Assembly: GCA_003254905.1 (NCBI GenBank)
Contig: QANU01001671.1
Span: 297,032 to 361,031 of the forward strand
DNA length: 64,000 nucleotides
Direction: 5' to 3'
DNA from: Nissolia schottii
Lineage: Eukaryota; Streptophyta; Magnoliopsida; Fabales; Fabaceae
Part shown: piece by piece, positions 26,364-37,885 of the stretch
Position numbering within the stretch: the first letter of the stretch is position 1
How the letters are laid out: each line of letters starts with the position of its first letter
Notes under the pieces: model-generated
The model's input: the letters and a program-made list of their open reading frames with translations, nothing else
Database searches by the model: none
What the model was told of the DNA's origin: nothing
Translations under genes and position numbers: made by a program

Positions 26364-28058
26364 ATGATAATACACCAAAACACCATTCTCTCTCTATTAG
26401 CAAAGTGTAAAAGCATGAGTGAGTTGAAAAAACTGCATGGGCTAATAGTCACAAACCCAACCATAAAAAGCATAATCCCCTTGAGCAAGCTTATTGATTT
26501 CTGTGTAGATTCACAATCTGGGGACATCAATTATGCAGACTTAGTTTTTCGCCAAATCGATTCGCCTAGCGTTTACATTTGGAACTCAATGATCAGAGGC
26601 TATGCTAACAGTGACAATCCAAGATTGTCTCTGCTTCTGTATAGAAAAATGATGCAAAATGGGTATTCACCTGATCATTTTACCTTCCCATTTGTGCTGA
26701 AAGCAAGTTCTGTGCTTTATGATCTGAATTGTGGAAAATGCATTTATGGATGCATTGTGAAAACTGGGTTTGAATCAGATGCATATGCGGCCACGGGGTT
26801 GCTGCAGATGTATGTGTCGTGTGGAGATATGAATTGTGCGTTGAAGGTGTTTGATAAAATTCCCAAGTGGAATGTGGTTGCTTGGACTTGTTTGATTGCG
26901 GGCTATGTGAACAATGATCAGCCACATGAAGCTTTGAAGGTGTTTAAGGGCATGGATCACTGGGGTGTAGAGCCAAATGAGATTACCATGGTGAATGCTT
27001 TGATCGCCTGTGCGCAGAGGAGAGACATAGATACTGGGAGATGGGTCCACGAACGCGTTCGTAAGGCCGGTTATGATCCCTTCATGTCAAAATCTAATAG
27101 TAACATCATTCTTGCGACGGCAATTCTTGAAATGTATGCCAAATGCGGTAGCTTGAAGACTGCGAGAGACTTGTTCAACAAAATGCCTCAGAGAAACATC
27201 GTTGCTTGGAACACTATGATTAATGCTTACAATCATTATGTGAGGCATCAGGAGGCGCTAGATCTCTTTTTCGATATGCGGGCATCTGGCTTTTATCCAG
27301 ATAAGGCCACCTTTCTGAGTGTCCTGAGTGTTTGTGCTCATCTGTCTGCTCAGGCATTGGGACAAACTGCCCATGCTTATCTGTTGAAGAGCAACATTGC
27401 AACAGACATCGCAGTGGCGACTTCCCTTCTTAACATGTATGCCAAAATTGGTGTATTGACAAGTGCACAGAAGATTTTTGATAGTTTGCGAAAGAAAGAT
27501 GTGGTGGTGTGGACTAGCATGATTAATGGTTTAGCCATGCATGGTCATGGAAATGAAGCATTGAGTATGTTTCAAAAAATGCAAGAAGATGATTCTCTAG
27601 TCCCTGATCATATCACTTACATTGGAGTTCTATTCGCATGTAGTCATGTTGGGTTGGTTGAAGAGGCTCAAGAACATTTTGACCAAATGACAAAGAAGTA
27701 TGGCATAGTGCCAGGAAGAGAGCATTATGGTTGCATGGTTGATCTCTTGAGCCGGGCAGGTCACTTCAGAGAGGCAGAGAAATTAATGGAAAGAATGTCG
27801 ATACAACCAAACATAGCCATATGGAGTGCTCTTTTAAATGGCTGCCAGATTCATGAAAACGTTTCTCTTGCTAATCAAGTGAGAGTGCAACTGGCAGAGC
27901 TGGAACCTGGTCGGAGTGGAGTTCATGTTCTTCTGTCTAACATCTATGCTAAGGCTGGTAGATGGGAAGAGGTGAATATGGCTAGAAAAGTGATGAAGCA
28001 TAGAAGGATTACAAAGACAATTGGTCATAGTTCAGTTGAAATGAAGCTTTTAAGCTAA
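26364..28058 (+). CDS. MEF19: pentatricopeptide repeat protein, PLS class with E domain, MEF19-like
   Basis: An intronless frame of 564 residues is built from about a dozen alternating P, L and S repeats, each with blocks such as VYIWNSMIRGYANSDNP, VVAWTCLIAGYVNNDQPHEAL and IVAWNTMINAYNHYVRHQEAL. A C-terminal E/E+ region follows (IAIWSALLNGCQIHENVSLA to HVLLSNIYAKAGRWEEV, ending GHSSVEM). There is no DYW domain. The order of blocks, the start (LLAKCKSMSELKKLHGLIV) and the end follow what I know of Arabidopsis MEF19 (At3g05240), a mitochondrial C-to-U RNA editing factor. Such proteins bind one RNA site through their repeats and recruit a separate deaminase domain. Orthology is inferred from memory of the family. 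The N-terminal targeting sequence is short and not obvious. Confidence 0.93.
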   Translation: MIIHQNTILSLLAKCKSMSELKKLHGLIVTNPTIKSIIPLSKLIDFCVDSQSGDINYADLVFRQIDSPSVYIWNSMIRGYANSDNPRLSLLLYRKMMQNGYSPDHFTFPFVLKASSVLYDLNCGKCIYGCIVKTGFESDAYAATGLLQMYVSCGDMNCALKVFDKIPKWNVVAWTCLIAGYVNNDQPHEALKVFKGMDHWGVEPNEITMVNALIACAQRRDIDTGRWVHERVRKAGYDPFMSKSNSNIILATAILEMYAKCGSLKTARDLFNKMPQRNIVAWNTMINAYNHYVRHQEALDLFFDMRASGFYPDKATFLSVLSVCAHLSAQALGQTAHAYLLKSNIATDIAVATSLLNMYAKIGVLTSAQKIFDSLRKKDVVVWTSMINGLAMHGHGNEALSMFQKMQEDDSLVPDHITYIGVLFACSHVGLVEEAQEHFDQMTKKYGIVPGREHYGCMVDLLSRAGHFREAEKLMERMSIQPNIAIWSALLNGCQIHENVSLANQVRVQLAELEPGRSGVHVLLSNIYAKAGRWEEVNMARKVMKHRRITKTIGHSSVEMKLLS

Positions 28059-29341
28059 TGATCATCATAGGATTCATTGTTGTCAAAAATAGATTTGAGG
28101 AGTAACTACAGCGGGGAAGAAGATGGCGCATTTATCCATCTGATCCTGGTTCATGCAAAATGCAAAGTATCAGGCTCAAGAGTGTTAAAATTCTGTGTAG
28201 TATCTATGTTATATATATTCCCAGTTTAAGTTTAATAATAACTGGGAATATAACGGGCAAGGATTAGATGATCTCTGACCTTCCCCTTTTTCAGTGGGTT
28301 CTGGGGATGTAAATGTTGTATTCTTTGAGAGGCAATTTAAAATGGTCACGAGTTGATCAAGTTTTAACCTTGGGCTATCTGAACCAACCACCTACATTTC
28401 TTCATTTCTTTTGGGGTATTTGTAACTTCATACTTTTAACTCCACCATTATGCAGTGAACGCCACATACATGCACAATCCTATCATTCACAGTTAAACTT
28501 CCTTAAACACATTCATGATATCAAGCCAAGTTTTTTTTTAGGTGAGCTCAAGGTATCCATTGCCAAAAGCAATGACTAATCCCTTCGTAAACTTTCCAAA
28601 GAGGCTTTAGTGCTGGCTTTGAAACCTTCTCCACATCATCAAAGATCAAACTCTTGACTAGACGCTTAAAAAAAACTCAACTAACTTTGCTAGGCCTCGT
28701 GGCTCTAAAGGTAATCAACGATCTCAGCCACTCAAAGGAAGCCCGTGAAGAGAATAAAAAGATGGCATAAATCTTGAGCGCATAAGATGTTTTATAAAGA
28801 TGATGCTACATTGAAGTAAAAATTCTACATTGCAACTATTAAGTAAAATATTACCACCTGAAGACAGATAATTAAACCAAGAAATAATCCATCTTATCCA
28901 GCTTAATGAAAATATAAATTAAGTTTTTCACTAGCACATTATCTACATATGTTTATAGTCTGCATTGCATGTAAACTATCAGCTACGCTTTCCCATCGCT
29001 ATGGACCTTCCTCTAACCATTCAGTCTGACATCCACAACTGATAACTTCGCCCCAGTAACCTGCAAGCCAATAAATGTAGGTAATATCAGACACAAAAGG
29101 AACTATGATCGATAACCATACAAGTAAAAATACTACGATCGTTTAAGCTGGCGACATTTACATTCAAGGAAGCATAGGCTCAAGCACAACAAAGTTCAGT
29201 TATAAAAGAGCAGTGCAAAAGGATATTTGTGTTTTTAACCATTAAGATTCTCATAACATAAAATATTAAATTTCATTAAAAAAAGAGAAGAGAGAGTCTA
29301 AAGTTCACCTTAGCTTCCATGACACACCCACAATACCGCAG
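28059..29341. other. intergenic spacer between convergent genes
   Basis: Holds the 3' untranslated regions of the PPR gene (plus) and the NF-YC gene (minus). No further gene is seen. A small inverted repeat around 28212-28250 (CCCAGTTTAAGTT...AATAACTGGG) could form a hairpin. Confidence 0.45.
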
Positions 29342-30124
29342 CTAATGATCGGGAGATGGTGGTCGCTGGTCTGGGGGCTGTGGCCACATCTGTGGTGCCA
29401 TGTAGGGATGAGACTGCTGAGCATACATATTTGGATCCATCACAGGCTTACCCATTATGACACCAGCAGCTCCAACTTGGGGTGCATGCTGAGGCGGCAT
29501 ATAGCAGTAAGGAAGGGCATCAGCAGGCCCTGCCACGGGCATTGTTCCTCTTGGGATTGATGCAAGCACTTCATCTTTCAAGTCCTCACGAGGCACAATA
29601 TCGACCAAGAAATCGAAGATATCAGTCCTTGTGATTGCAGCGGCAATATCATTCTTCTGAAGTGTCCTCCTCTTGTTCTCCTCAGTGTGGTTCCAAGATC
29701 GCAGGGTTAACTCTAATATGAACATCTCACAAGCCCTTGCAAATATGACCGGTGCCTCAGCCGATATCATCCTAACATCCTCGTCAGCCTTCATAATCTT
29801 CTTGATCCTTGCCAATGGGAGACTGTGGTTCTTGAAATCAGTTACCTTCTCAATTTCTTGGTACTGATTTGCCCAAAAGGCTTGGAGCTGTTGCTGAAGT
29901 TGCTGTTGTTGCTGCTGATGAATGTGCTGATAAGCAAGTTGATGTTGTCCCAGCTGAGCTCCGGCAGGTTGACCAGCAGATTGCATGTTCCCAACCGATG
30001 TAACAACTGACCCAGGTGCTCCAGTCATTTGGCTTGGCTGATACGGATTAGAACCGTACGTTAGTTGAGCTCCACTACCGACAACCCCCATAGGTGGGTT
30101 CTGGTTATGCCCTTGATGATCCAT
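29342..30124 (-). CDS. nuclear transcription factor Y subunit C (NF-YC / HAP5)
   Basis: The coding sequence is one exon of 260 residues. The N-terminal third is Gln/Gly/Pro-rich with a polyglutamine stretch at about 70-80. The histone-fold core runs from about 102 to 181 ([70 protein letters not shown]). This is the conserved NF-YC domain, which pairs with NF-YB and then NF-YA to bind CCAAT boxes in the nucleus. The C-terminus is Pro/Gln/Met-rich. The closest fit is the NF-YC3/YC9 type of flowering regulators, but the exact paralogue is not claimed. The leader is interrupted by an intron of about 940 bases ending just before the ATG, with an upstream untranslated exon at 31067-31115. Confidence 0.96.
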   Translation of the reverse strand: MDHQGHNQNPPMGVVGSGAQLTYGSNPYQPSQMTGAPGSVVTSVGNMQSAGQPAGAQLGQHQLAYQHIHQQQQQQLQQQLQAFWANQYQEIEKVTDFKNHSLPLARIKKIMKADEDVRMISAEAPVIFARACEMFILELTLRSWNHTEENKRRTLQKNDIAAAITRTDIFDFLVDIVPREDLKDEVLASIPRGTMPVAGPADALPYCYMPPQHAPQVGAAGVIMGKPVMDPNMYAQQSHPYMAPQMWPQPPDQRPPSPDH

Positions 30125-31066
30125 TCTGTTACATGTGAAATCAAACAAGTCAACGCCGGCACTTCATGTGCGTCCAGTCCAAAACAACAAATCATGCTAT
30201 CATTTAAACAAATTTGTCAGTGTGTAAATATACGACTAGAACTATCTACAATGAAAACGTGCACCGAATAAGAAAACGGAACTCCAATAAAATGCTCTAA
30301 ATTTTGTGTCGTGATCGAAAAAAACACGAGCACTAAATGCAGAAAAGAAACAGACAACTGCTTTTCTTGGCATGCATAACTCATAATAACGGTTATTCGG
30401 ATCCAGCCATTCCCATGCACGATTGCATCACAAACACGAAATTGTTTTGACAAAATTTCGGCATGCAGAAAGTCCTATGTAAAATCAACACCCGTCACAT
30501 GCACAACAGTTCACAAAGCAAAATAAACATCAAAATCAACCGACAAATCTTCCCTGAAAAAACAAACAAACTTTCCATTTAAGAAGCTTTATAAGACCCT
30601 AAAAATAAAACACAGGACAACATCCCAAATCAGCTGAACAACCTTATGGTTCACATAAGGCATGCCCCTGAGAAGAAAATCTGTTTAAGGCTGAAAATAG
30701 CAACCATCATCCGGATTTCCAGGGATGTGTACTCTGATCCTTATTCAGAATTTTTTTTTAAAAAAAAATGGGCTTTCCACATGCTTGATATTTTCCATCA
30801 AAAAAAAAAATAGAAACTTTGACAACTTTCCATATTTCCTAACAACAAAGATCAAAGGGGAATTCTTTGTTATGGGAAAATTCGCCAAAATTAACCAAAG
30901 AAACCAGCAGCAGCTAATGGAATCACGTAGCAAAATAATCACTTTTCAACCCAAAAAAAAAAAAAGGAAAAATAATCGCTGATAGATAGAATCATGAAGA
31001 CCACGTTACAGTATACGAACAAAAAAATGCAGAGAAGCATGGGCAAAATCAACAGATAAAAGTTAC

Positions 31067-31115
31067 CTTCCCTAACAGATGATGATGTGCTCCGCAAGTG
31101 CTGAGAGCCTATAAC
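31067..31115 (-). other. 5' untranslated exon of the NF-YC gene
   Basis: On the minus strand a polypyrimidine tract and CAG precede GTTATAGGCTCTCAGCACTT, and the segment ends GGGAAG before GTAACT, giving clean acceptor and donor sites. The next acceptor (GTAACAG) lies two bases before the NF-YC start codon. A further upstream leader exon probably lies within 31200-31430, but its donor could not be placed. Confidence 0.5.
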
Positions 31116-31430
31116 CTGAAAAAAAAAATTATCAACAAAAAAAAAAAAGATCAGAAATTGTGTTCAATTAGAAGATCTATGGGATGAGAATTTGGGGTGG
31201 GTCAAAAAATAAAATAGAAGCTTTGGTTTGGAATGGAAGATCCCAAAATCAAAGTTGTTAAGAGCAGAGATGAAGTTAGGGTTTGAAAAAGGAAGAACAA
31301 GAGAGAAGAGAAGAGAAGGAGCAGAGGTGTCGTGAAGATTGAAGATGGTTCCCTTTGGAACGAACCTCTCAGAGAAAGCGAAGTACGAAGAAAGAAAAAA
31401 AGCTGTGTGATCGATTCTTTCTGACTAAAC

Positions 31431-32597
31431 AATGTCAGAAGAAACCTAACAACAACACTTTTGTTCTACTTTCTTTGATTTCCTGCGGACCTATTTGCCC
31501 TTATTTATACGCGTGTAACTTTAATTATTAGTCAGCTTACAATTTCTTTTTTATGAAATTAATTTTGATGCATTTTCGGTTAAATAAAAAAATGTTTGAT
31601 TAATAACATGAATTCTTCCAAAATTAGAAAGTATTGATGTGAAAATATGCTAAATGTTCGATATATTTTAAAAAAATTAGAAAATATTAAAAATGAGTAG
31701 TTTGATATTAATAAAAATATTAGGATATTATTATAAATATTTAATGTTATATCTATATATGTCATATCTATATCTCATAAAATTTTGAAATTTGTGTAGT
31801 TGTATCGCATGTCGTGTTCGTGCCGATGTCCATACTTCTTTCAATATAAAAATAAGTTTAAGTAGTGGGTGTGAAAGTCAAATATATTTGCTCATGTGTC
31901 GATTTATGATAAAATGGCGGTGTAAAATTCATTTACATTATCAATGCAGTCAAATTAAATCTTAAAAATATTTAAAAGCATCATTTAAGAAATTAATTTT
32001 TATGCATGTCAAGTGTAAAATAATTTTATATTGCTATCTAATTATTATGAGTAATGTTTGGAAGACTTAACTTATCAACATATTTATCAGTTTACACATT
32101 TTTATAAATGACACTTCATTTTATTTTATAGATGCAGGTAGATTGATAAGTTAGTTTTCTTAAGCACTTTTTTTACATGTTGAGTGTGCAAGTCAATCGT
32201 TTTTACTTATGTGTTAGTATACAATTAAATGACAATATAAAACTCTTGGGGGCATTTGATTTGTGGAATCTTTTTTATTCCCAGAAATACTATTCCCAAG
32301 AATATTATTCCTTGAAAAACTTTTACTAGAATATGTTTTGAAAGCATTTGGTTGCAAATTGAATTCTTAGCAACATTTATGGGATTGCAATATAATTTTA
32401 CAAAAATACCCATAAACATTGTATGTACATGATGGTCCAGCGCCTTTCATCGGTGTTCTGTTGCCATCCTACAGTGGTAGGGCACCTTCCAGCGGGGTTC
32501 CGTCACCATCCAGCGGTGGTCCATCGCCATCCGACAATGGTTTGTCCTTGTTCGGCAGTGATCCATCCCCATTGGTGGTGGTTTTGGGAGCTGGTCG
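31431..32597. other. AT-rich spacer leading into nested repeats
   Basis: No gene is seen. The segment around 31720-31840 (AAAATTTTGAAATTTGTGTAGTTG...) resembles 57860-57950, so a dispersed repeat is likely. From about 32250 the sequence has the look of a transposon end (GGGGGCATTTGATTTGTGG, then ATTCCCAG repeats), followed by GC-rich, proline-codon-like low complexity (CCATCCAGCGGTGGTCCATC). Confidence 0.4.
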
Positions 32598-32815
32598 TGA
32601 GATTTCATGATTAATTAGAGATGGTAACCAAAGAAGATAACCAAAGAAAAAGACAATTAAGGATTCTATTTTTCAATTAGTATTGAGTACAATAAGTTTA
32701 AGCCTATTTATAGGCTTATGAGAATAAATAAACATAATGACAAAATTAGGAAAATATCAAATGAAATCGGAACTAAATCAATCTAATATATTCTAATTTA
32801 ATATTATTCTTAACA
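32598..32815 (-). repeat. 3' LTR of the compact retrotransposon
   Basis: 218-bp copy, nearly identical to 33450-33655 apart from scattered substitutions and one 12-base duplication, so the insertion is fairly young. It contains the TATA-like TATAAATAGG on the minus strand. Confidence 0.85.
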
Positions 32816-32853
32816 TCCTCCCTCAAGCTAAAGCTCCATGAGCTTTTAGCTTG

Positions 32854-33132
32854 TCATAAGCGAAGGTTGTTAAGGGAAAACAATAGCGGTGCTAAGGACC
32901 TGTATGGAAACATCAGGGACTGCACAGAGGTAGTGATAGGTAACATTGGAGACTGCACAGAGGCAGCGATAGGTAACATCGAGAACTGCACAGAGGCAGC
33001 GATGGGCAACATCGGAGACTTCGGAGGAGTAGCCACCGGCAAATTTGTCGGAGAAGATGCCGGCGACGAGGCTGGAGATTGAGCGACAGTGGAGCCCACC
33101 AACAATGCGGCAACTAGCATCAATGCAACCAT
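32854..33132 (-). pseudogene. captured arabinogalactan-protein-like fragment with 33-bp repeats
   Basis: The minus-strand frame from the ATG at 33132 opens with a secretion signal (MVALMLVAALLVGSTVAQ) followed by SPASSPASSPT and VATPPKSP. This is the alternating Ser/Ala/Pro composition of classical arabinogalactan proteins. It then passes into about three copies of an 11-residue, 33-base repeat (MLPIAASVQSP; about 32918-33018) and loses the family pattern. The usual C-terminal GPI signal is absent. It lies wholly inside the retrotransposon, so a captured and rearranged host fragment is the likely origin. Confidence 0.6.
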
Positions 33133-33139
33133 GGAGGAG

Positions 33140-33433
33140 TTGCAGAAATAAACGTGACGCGGCGACGTGAAAAGAGTACGAATCTGGCAACGGCGATGGC
33201 ATGGGCCTGGTAGGAGGTGACGACAAAGGCTGCAAAGGCGATGAAGGTGGCGGCAATGATGGCAATAGGAAAAAGCGGCGAAGGACGTGCGGAAGGAGTT
33301 GTAGTTGGCGGAGTGGACCTCGCGGGTGTGCTCGCAGAGGGAGCGGATGAGGTTGGAGGAGTCAGGAGAGAGGATGGAGGAGTAGAGGCGGAAGTGGAGG
33401 TGGCGGAGACGAGATTGCTCACGGAGGGTGTCA
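33140..33433 (-). pseudogene. captured coding fragment of an unidentified membrane protein
   Basis: In one minus-strand frame the interior next to the primer-binding site reads as protein-like sequence (LRHLHFRLYSSILSPDSSNL, then IRSLCEHTREVHSANYNSFR). A frame shift follows, then a hydrophobic stretch (PIAIIAATFIAFAAFVVTSY). High GC and codon-like structure contrast with the AT-rich surroundings. I cannot name the parent gene with confidence. The piece is broken and lacks a start and an end. Confidence 0.5.
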
Positions 33434-33449
33434 TGGTTCTGATACCATG

Positions 33450-33655
33450 TGAGATTTCATGATTAATCAGATATGATAACCAAAGAAAAAGACAATCAAG
33501 GATTCTATTCTTCAATCAGTATTGAGTACAATAAGTTTAGGTCTATTTATATGCTTATGAGAATAAATCAACATAATGACAAAATTAGGGTAATATCAAA
33601 TGAAATCGAAACTAAATCAATCTAATATATTCTAAATTCAATATTATTCTTAACA
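33450..33655 (-). repeat. 5' LTR of the compact retrotransposon
   Basis: 206-bp copy. Its minus-strand end is followed two bases later by the Met-tRNA primer-binding site, which fixes the element's orientation. Confidence 0.85.
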
Positions 33656-36600
33656 GGTCCGCCATTGGTTGGGCGGTGGTTCATCGCAGGTAGGGCGATG
33701 GTTCGTCGTCGATAGATAGTGGTTAGTTGTCGATCGATAGAGGTCGATCGTTGATCAACGGTGGTCAATCGTCAGTTGTTGGTGGTCAGTCACTAGTCAG
33801 AGGTGGTCGTTGTCGGCAGACGATGGTCGACAGACGGGTGGTGTTGACTTAGGGTACGAGATTTGGGGATAATTTGGTTTTTTAATGTATTCAAACATTC
33901 CAATCTCGTGGGAACCAACAATCCCATGGGGAGGTGAGAATGAAAATAATGCAATTTTTATTCCCAGACATACAAGTTATCTAGTAATATTTTTTAAAAC
34001 CTTAAACTAAATATGAGAATGTTGTATTCACATGATCAAATTTCTGTAAATATGAGAAGTATCTTGAACCACGCGCGACCTTGACATAAATAAATAAATT
34101 TATTTATCTATTATGTAAATAGTTGTGTGTCATAAACTCTAAGAAAAAAAGAAAATATATAAAGGATATGTTCAAATGGCTCTTATATTTATACATTTAA
34201 AATACATGAATTACATTAATTTAAATTATGTAAAAAATATATCATTTGTAAATATGATACATGAGATATCAACATTCAATTTAACTATAGGTTTTGTAAA
34301 AATAAATGTCAATCGCATATTATTCAATAATGTAATAGTTGTTTAAGGTTATACTGATATGTAAAAAAAATTAATGTTATCAGTTTTATTTTCAAGATTA
34401 CATTAATATCAAAATGAAAATCCTAAAATTTTTTGTTTACTCTAAATTTTTATAACCTCTTTGTTTAAGAAAATATTATATTCAAAATCAAAATTTAATT
34501 AACTATAAAATGATATCACTTAGTTTTTATTTTAATGAGAGGAAAGTTTAAGTGAACATGTTTCAAGCTCTTTAAGTATTTATAAAAATACTTATAAATT
34601 ACTCATCAAAATGACCTTCACATTAACAGCAAGAATTAAACTCGTATCATTTTTAAAATATAAGACGTTTTCTTACCAATGATATTAACGATCTTTCACA
34701 AAATATCACTTATATAGTAAATTGTATTGTATGTTAACTCTAGTTAATAAACTGTCCCTAGTCAATAAACTATTGACTGAGATTGGAATTAGCAACTGAA
34801 AGATTGCGCATTAAACTCCTTTGACTAAAGTGTATTGAAAGATCAGTTCGTTTTAATAATGTAATAGTAACATAATTAAATTAGGATTTAAAGTAATTTT
34901 ATTCTGAGAATTAAATAAATCACACATTAAATGCAGTATTACATGTATCTCTTGCATTTTTTTTATAAAATAAATTGTTATTTTCATTTATTTTATGTTT
35001 AAGAAGTCCATTGTAATTAATATCATATAAACTCAACTAAAAAAAATATCATATAAATCCCTTTTTTATTTGAAATAAATATTTTTTGGGTAGATAATTT
35101 GAAATAAAGACGAGTTTCCCCATGACACAAATCAATTAACAGAATTATAATAAAATATATAAAGAAATATATTTATTTGAATACATTGACAATGATTTCA
35201 CACTACCATAACATCTAATGTTATTATATGTGATAACCAAATCTTTTTTATTGATATGAAAATACATTATGAATTTCTATTAGTGCATCCAAAATTATAT
35301 CTCTAATAGAAAGTAGTACGAATTCATATCGCAAAATGTATGTTACTTCCTTTCTTACATAGAGATACTCATCGTTTCCCCCTTTTCCTGCAACTCCTTT
35401 CAGATTTTTATGAATGCCCGCTTTAGTGTGCATTTATTCGCATGATCTTAAGGTGGCTGGCTTTGTTTTTAGTTCAGCTTTGTTGTTTCCATTGCATCAT
35501 CATCATTATCAGTGCAAAGTGGTCACACTCAAAGCTTTGGTACCTTTCAGCATTTTCAGGATGAAAGTACAATGTATTCACGAAACTCAACTCTCATCTA
35601 CTATTGCTGCTTTCTTATATTTATTTATTTATTTTAATTTTTTTAACTTTTATAATCGCAATTTAATGAGATGGATTGCAAATTTTAAATTACTAAATTA
35701 ATTAATAAAAAAATGCCTTAACATGTCTTTAAACTTTTCAATTGATTTCTGAACATTTTAAACGTTATTTTCGTTAATTCTATTGTCTGAAATGTGTAAG
35801 AACTAATGAAGGTAATATTTAAAATATCTAATGATTAAGAGATTACATGGAAACTTCTCTTTATTAAGAGATCAACGTAGACACCAATAAAATATTTAGA
35901 GACCAATTAAAACATTCATTCTAAAAAATATTTACACGTCCATTACTCATGCAATATTTTCAAATTCATTCTTGTGTACACAAAAATAAATTTCATTATG
36001 GTAACAGTGAAAATTGTTTTAGTCACCAAAAATATATTTGAGACCCAATAACATATTGATCTTTTCTTTTTCTTTCCATAAACTAATTACCTCTAGAGTT
36101 AAATTTATATGCAGCTATAATTCAATAGAAATGCACAAAAGTACCAACCGGCAGTAATTAATTATCATAATAAGTAGTTACTTATCATGACGTAACAATT
36201 TGTTACATTTTTATTTGTAGACATTGTCAGTATATAAAAATTAAACACTTATGTCCCTGTTCACACTCATCAAGAAATCATTAATTAGTAGTATGCTCAA
36301 ACTTTTTTAATGCGAAATGTAAAATTGTTTTGAGTGACATTATTCTAAAGGCAATCTATTGCCCCTTCACTTCAACAAATGCCACAAGGTGAATCATCGA
36401 ATAAGTCAGCAAGGGTATGATTATTAGCAATGTTTTTCAAATCTCAAAGGGCCAAAGACCAAAACAGAGAAAGCCGTTTCTATGTAGCGAACAAGTGAGG
36501 TGTATGATGCTAATGACGTGTGTCTCCTCCACCCCCCACCCTTCTCTACTTTCACGGCCTCTACCCTTTTTACCTTTTACTCCATTCAGTTCAGTGCGGT

Positions 36601-37591
36601 CTTTTTTCAAGCTCATGATGAACTTTTATTGGTAGAGATTACTTGGCTTAAGCTGCTCCAATAGTCCTTTCAAGCTCAGCTTAGTGTTGCTAAAAAAGCT
36701 ATGGTTGAAAATTTTAAATAAAGTACGATGCCAATGACGAGAATATTTACACAAATTGTAATCCCAAGTGTTTATAAGAAACATTGCACTGGTTAGAGGA
36801 GTATACTTGGGCATCACGAGAATGGATGCGCTAAAAATTATGAAGCTCAATGACATATTGAAACAAAGGTAAAAATCTGGGCCTTGTAAGATATAGGCCC
36901 TCCACATCTGTGTACTTTTTCTTATGAGGAAGTACCCTTAGATAAAAGATAAAAGAAAATGGTAGGACCCAACTACACAGACGACATACCCAACCACAGC
37001 CCATTTAACAGTATATAAAGGGTTTGTACCCAAAAATAAACATAATAAAAAGAATTGACCCGAAAAAAGAAAGTATAAAAGGGATCTATTTTTCATAATT
37101 ACAAACCAAAAAAAAAAGTACAAAAAGAATTGCATTTTTTTTAAAAGGTAAAATGCACTTCCATGTGAAAGTTGGACTAGTACTTTTACATGTATGGAGT
37201 CTTGAATCCCCAGGAGATGAGCCTCAAAGAGAGATGAAAGTTTTTTGGTGCAAAACAAAAGTCACCACACTCCATAGGGAATAGAGATGCAGTAACTATA
37301 TTCAAAATTACTGGTATCTTTATTTCTCCAAAAACCTCATTAAATTCATGCTATTGATTATTGAACAACAAGAGACAATCTAGGTCCATAGACGACACCA
37401 CAAGTAAGACATCAAGCGCCCCCATTGATATTTTGCAACTTTGCTATTTTTACTTATCAAATTATGTTTACACCCCTGCTACATTTTCACAGATTCATTT
37501 TATAAGAGAGTGACAAGAGTATAGGCATATTTTAATATGTATAGGAACATTTCTCAAAATCTATTGCCGGTAGCTAACTACTAACAAAATA

Positions 37592-37885
37592 CTATTTTCG
37601 TTTTGTTTTAATTGTTCAAAATCAAACGCTACACATTACAAGATTAAAAAAAACATCGTGATAAATATGTAAAATATTATAAATTGACAACATTATTTCT
37701 ATTTAAAAACATAAATTTATATTTTTAATATAAGTGTTACTCTCTTTATATGTATTATATTAAAAAATATTCCACTATAATTAGGGGTATGAATGAAAAA
37801 AAAATACACTTAAATATTATAAATTGACAAATATTTTAAAATCCTAATAAATGAAAAATGGACAATTAAAATGTAACGGATAAAG
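37592..37885. mobile_element. Stowaway-like MITE
   Basis: About 294 bases, flanked by TA and starting CTATTTTCGTTTTGTTTTAA, end in an imperfect inverted copy (TTAAAATGTAACGGATAAAG). Internal phrases such as AAACGCTACACAT and AATTAGGGGTATGAATG are shared with the element at 59136-59406, so both belong to one family. This copy is the more diverged. Confidence 0.6.

Larger units (their letters stand above)
32598..33655 (-). mobile_element. compact non-autonomous LTR retrotransposon carrying gene fragments
   Basis: Two near-identical LTRs flank a 634-base interior. The left copy is 32598-32815 (218 bp) and the right copy 33450-33655 (206 bp); the 12-base difference is a local duplication of ATAACCAAAGA in the left one. 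Read on the minus strand, each begins TGTTAAGAATAATAT and ends TTTCTCA-like TG...CA. Just inside the 5' LTR (the right one) the minus strand has TGGTATCAGAACC (33435-33447), the primer-binding site for initiator Met-tRNA. A polypurine GAGGGAGGA abuts the 3' LTR at 32816-32825. Flanks GGTCG (32593-32597) and GGTCC (33656-33660) match at 4 of 5 bases. No gag or pol is present. The interior instead holds host-like gene fragments, listed separately. Confidence 0.85.
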
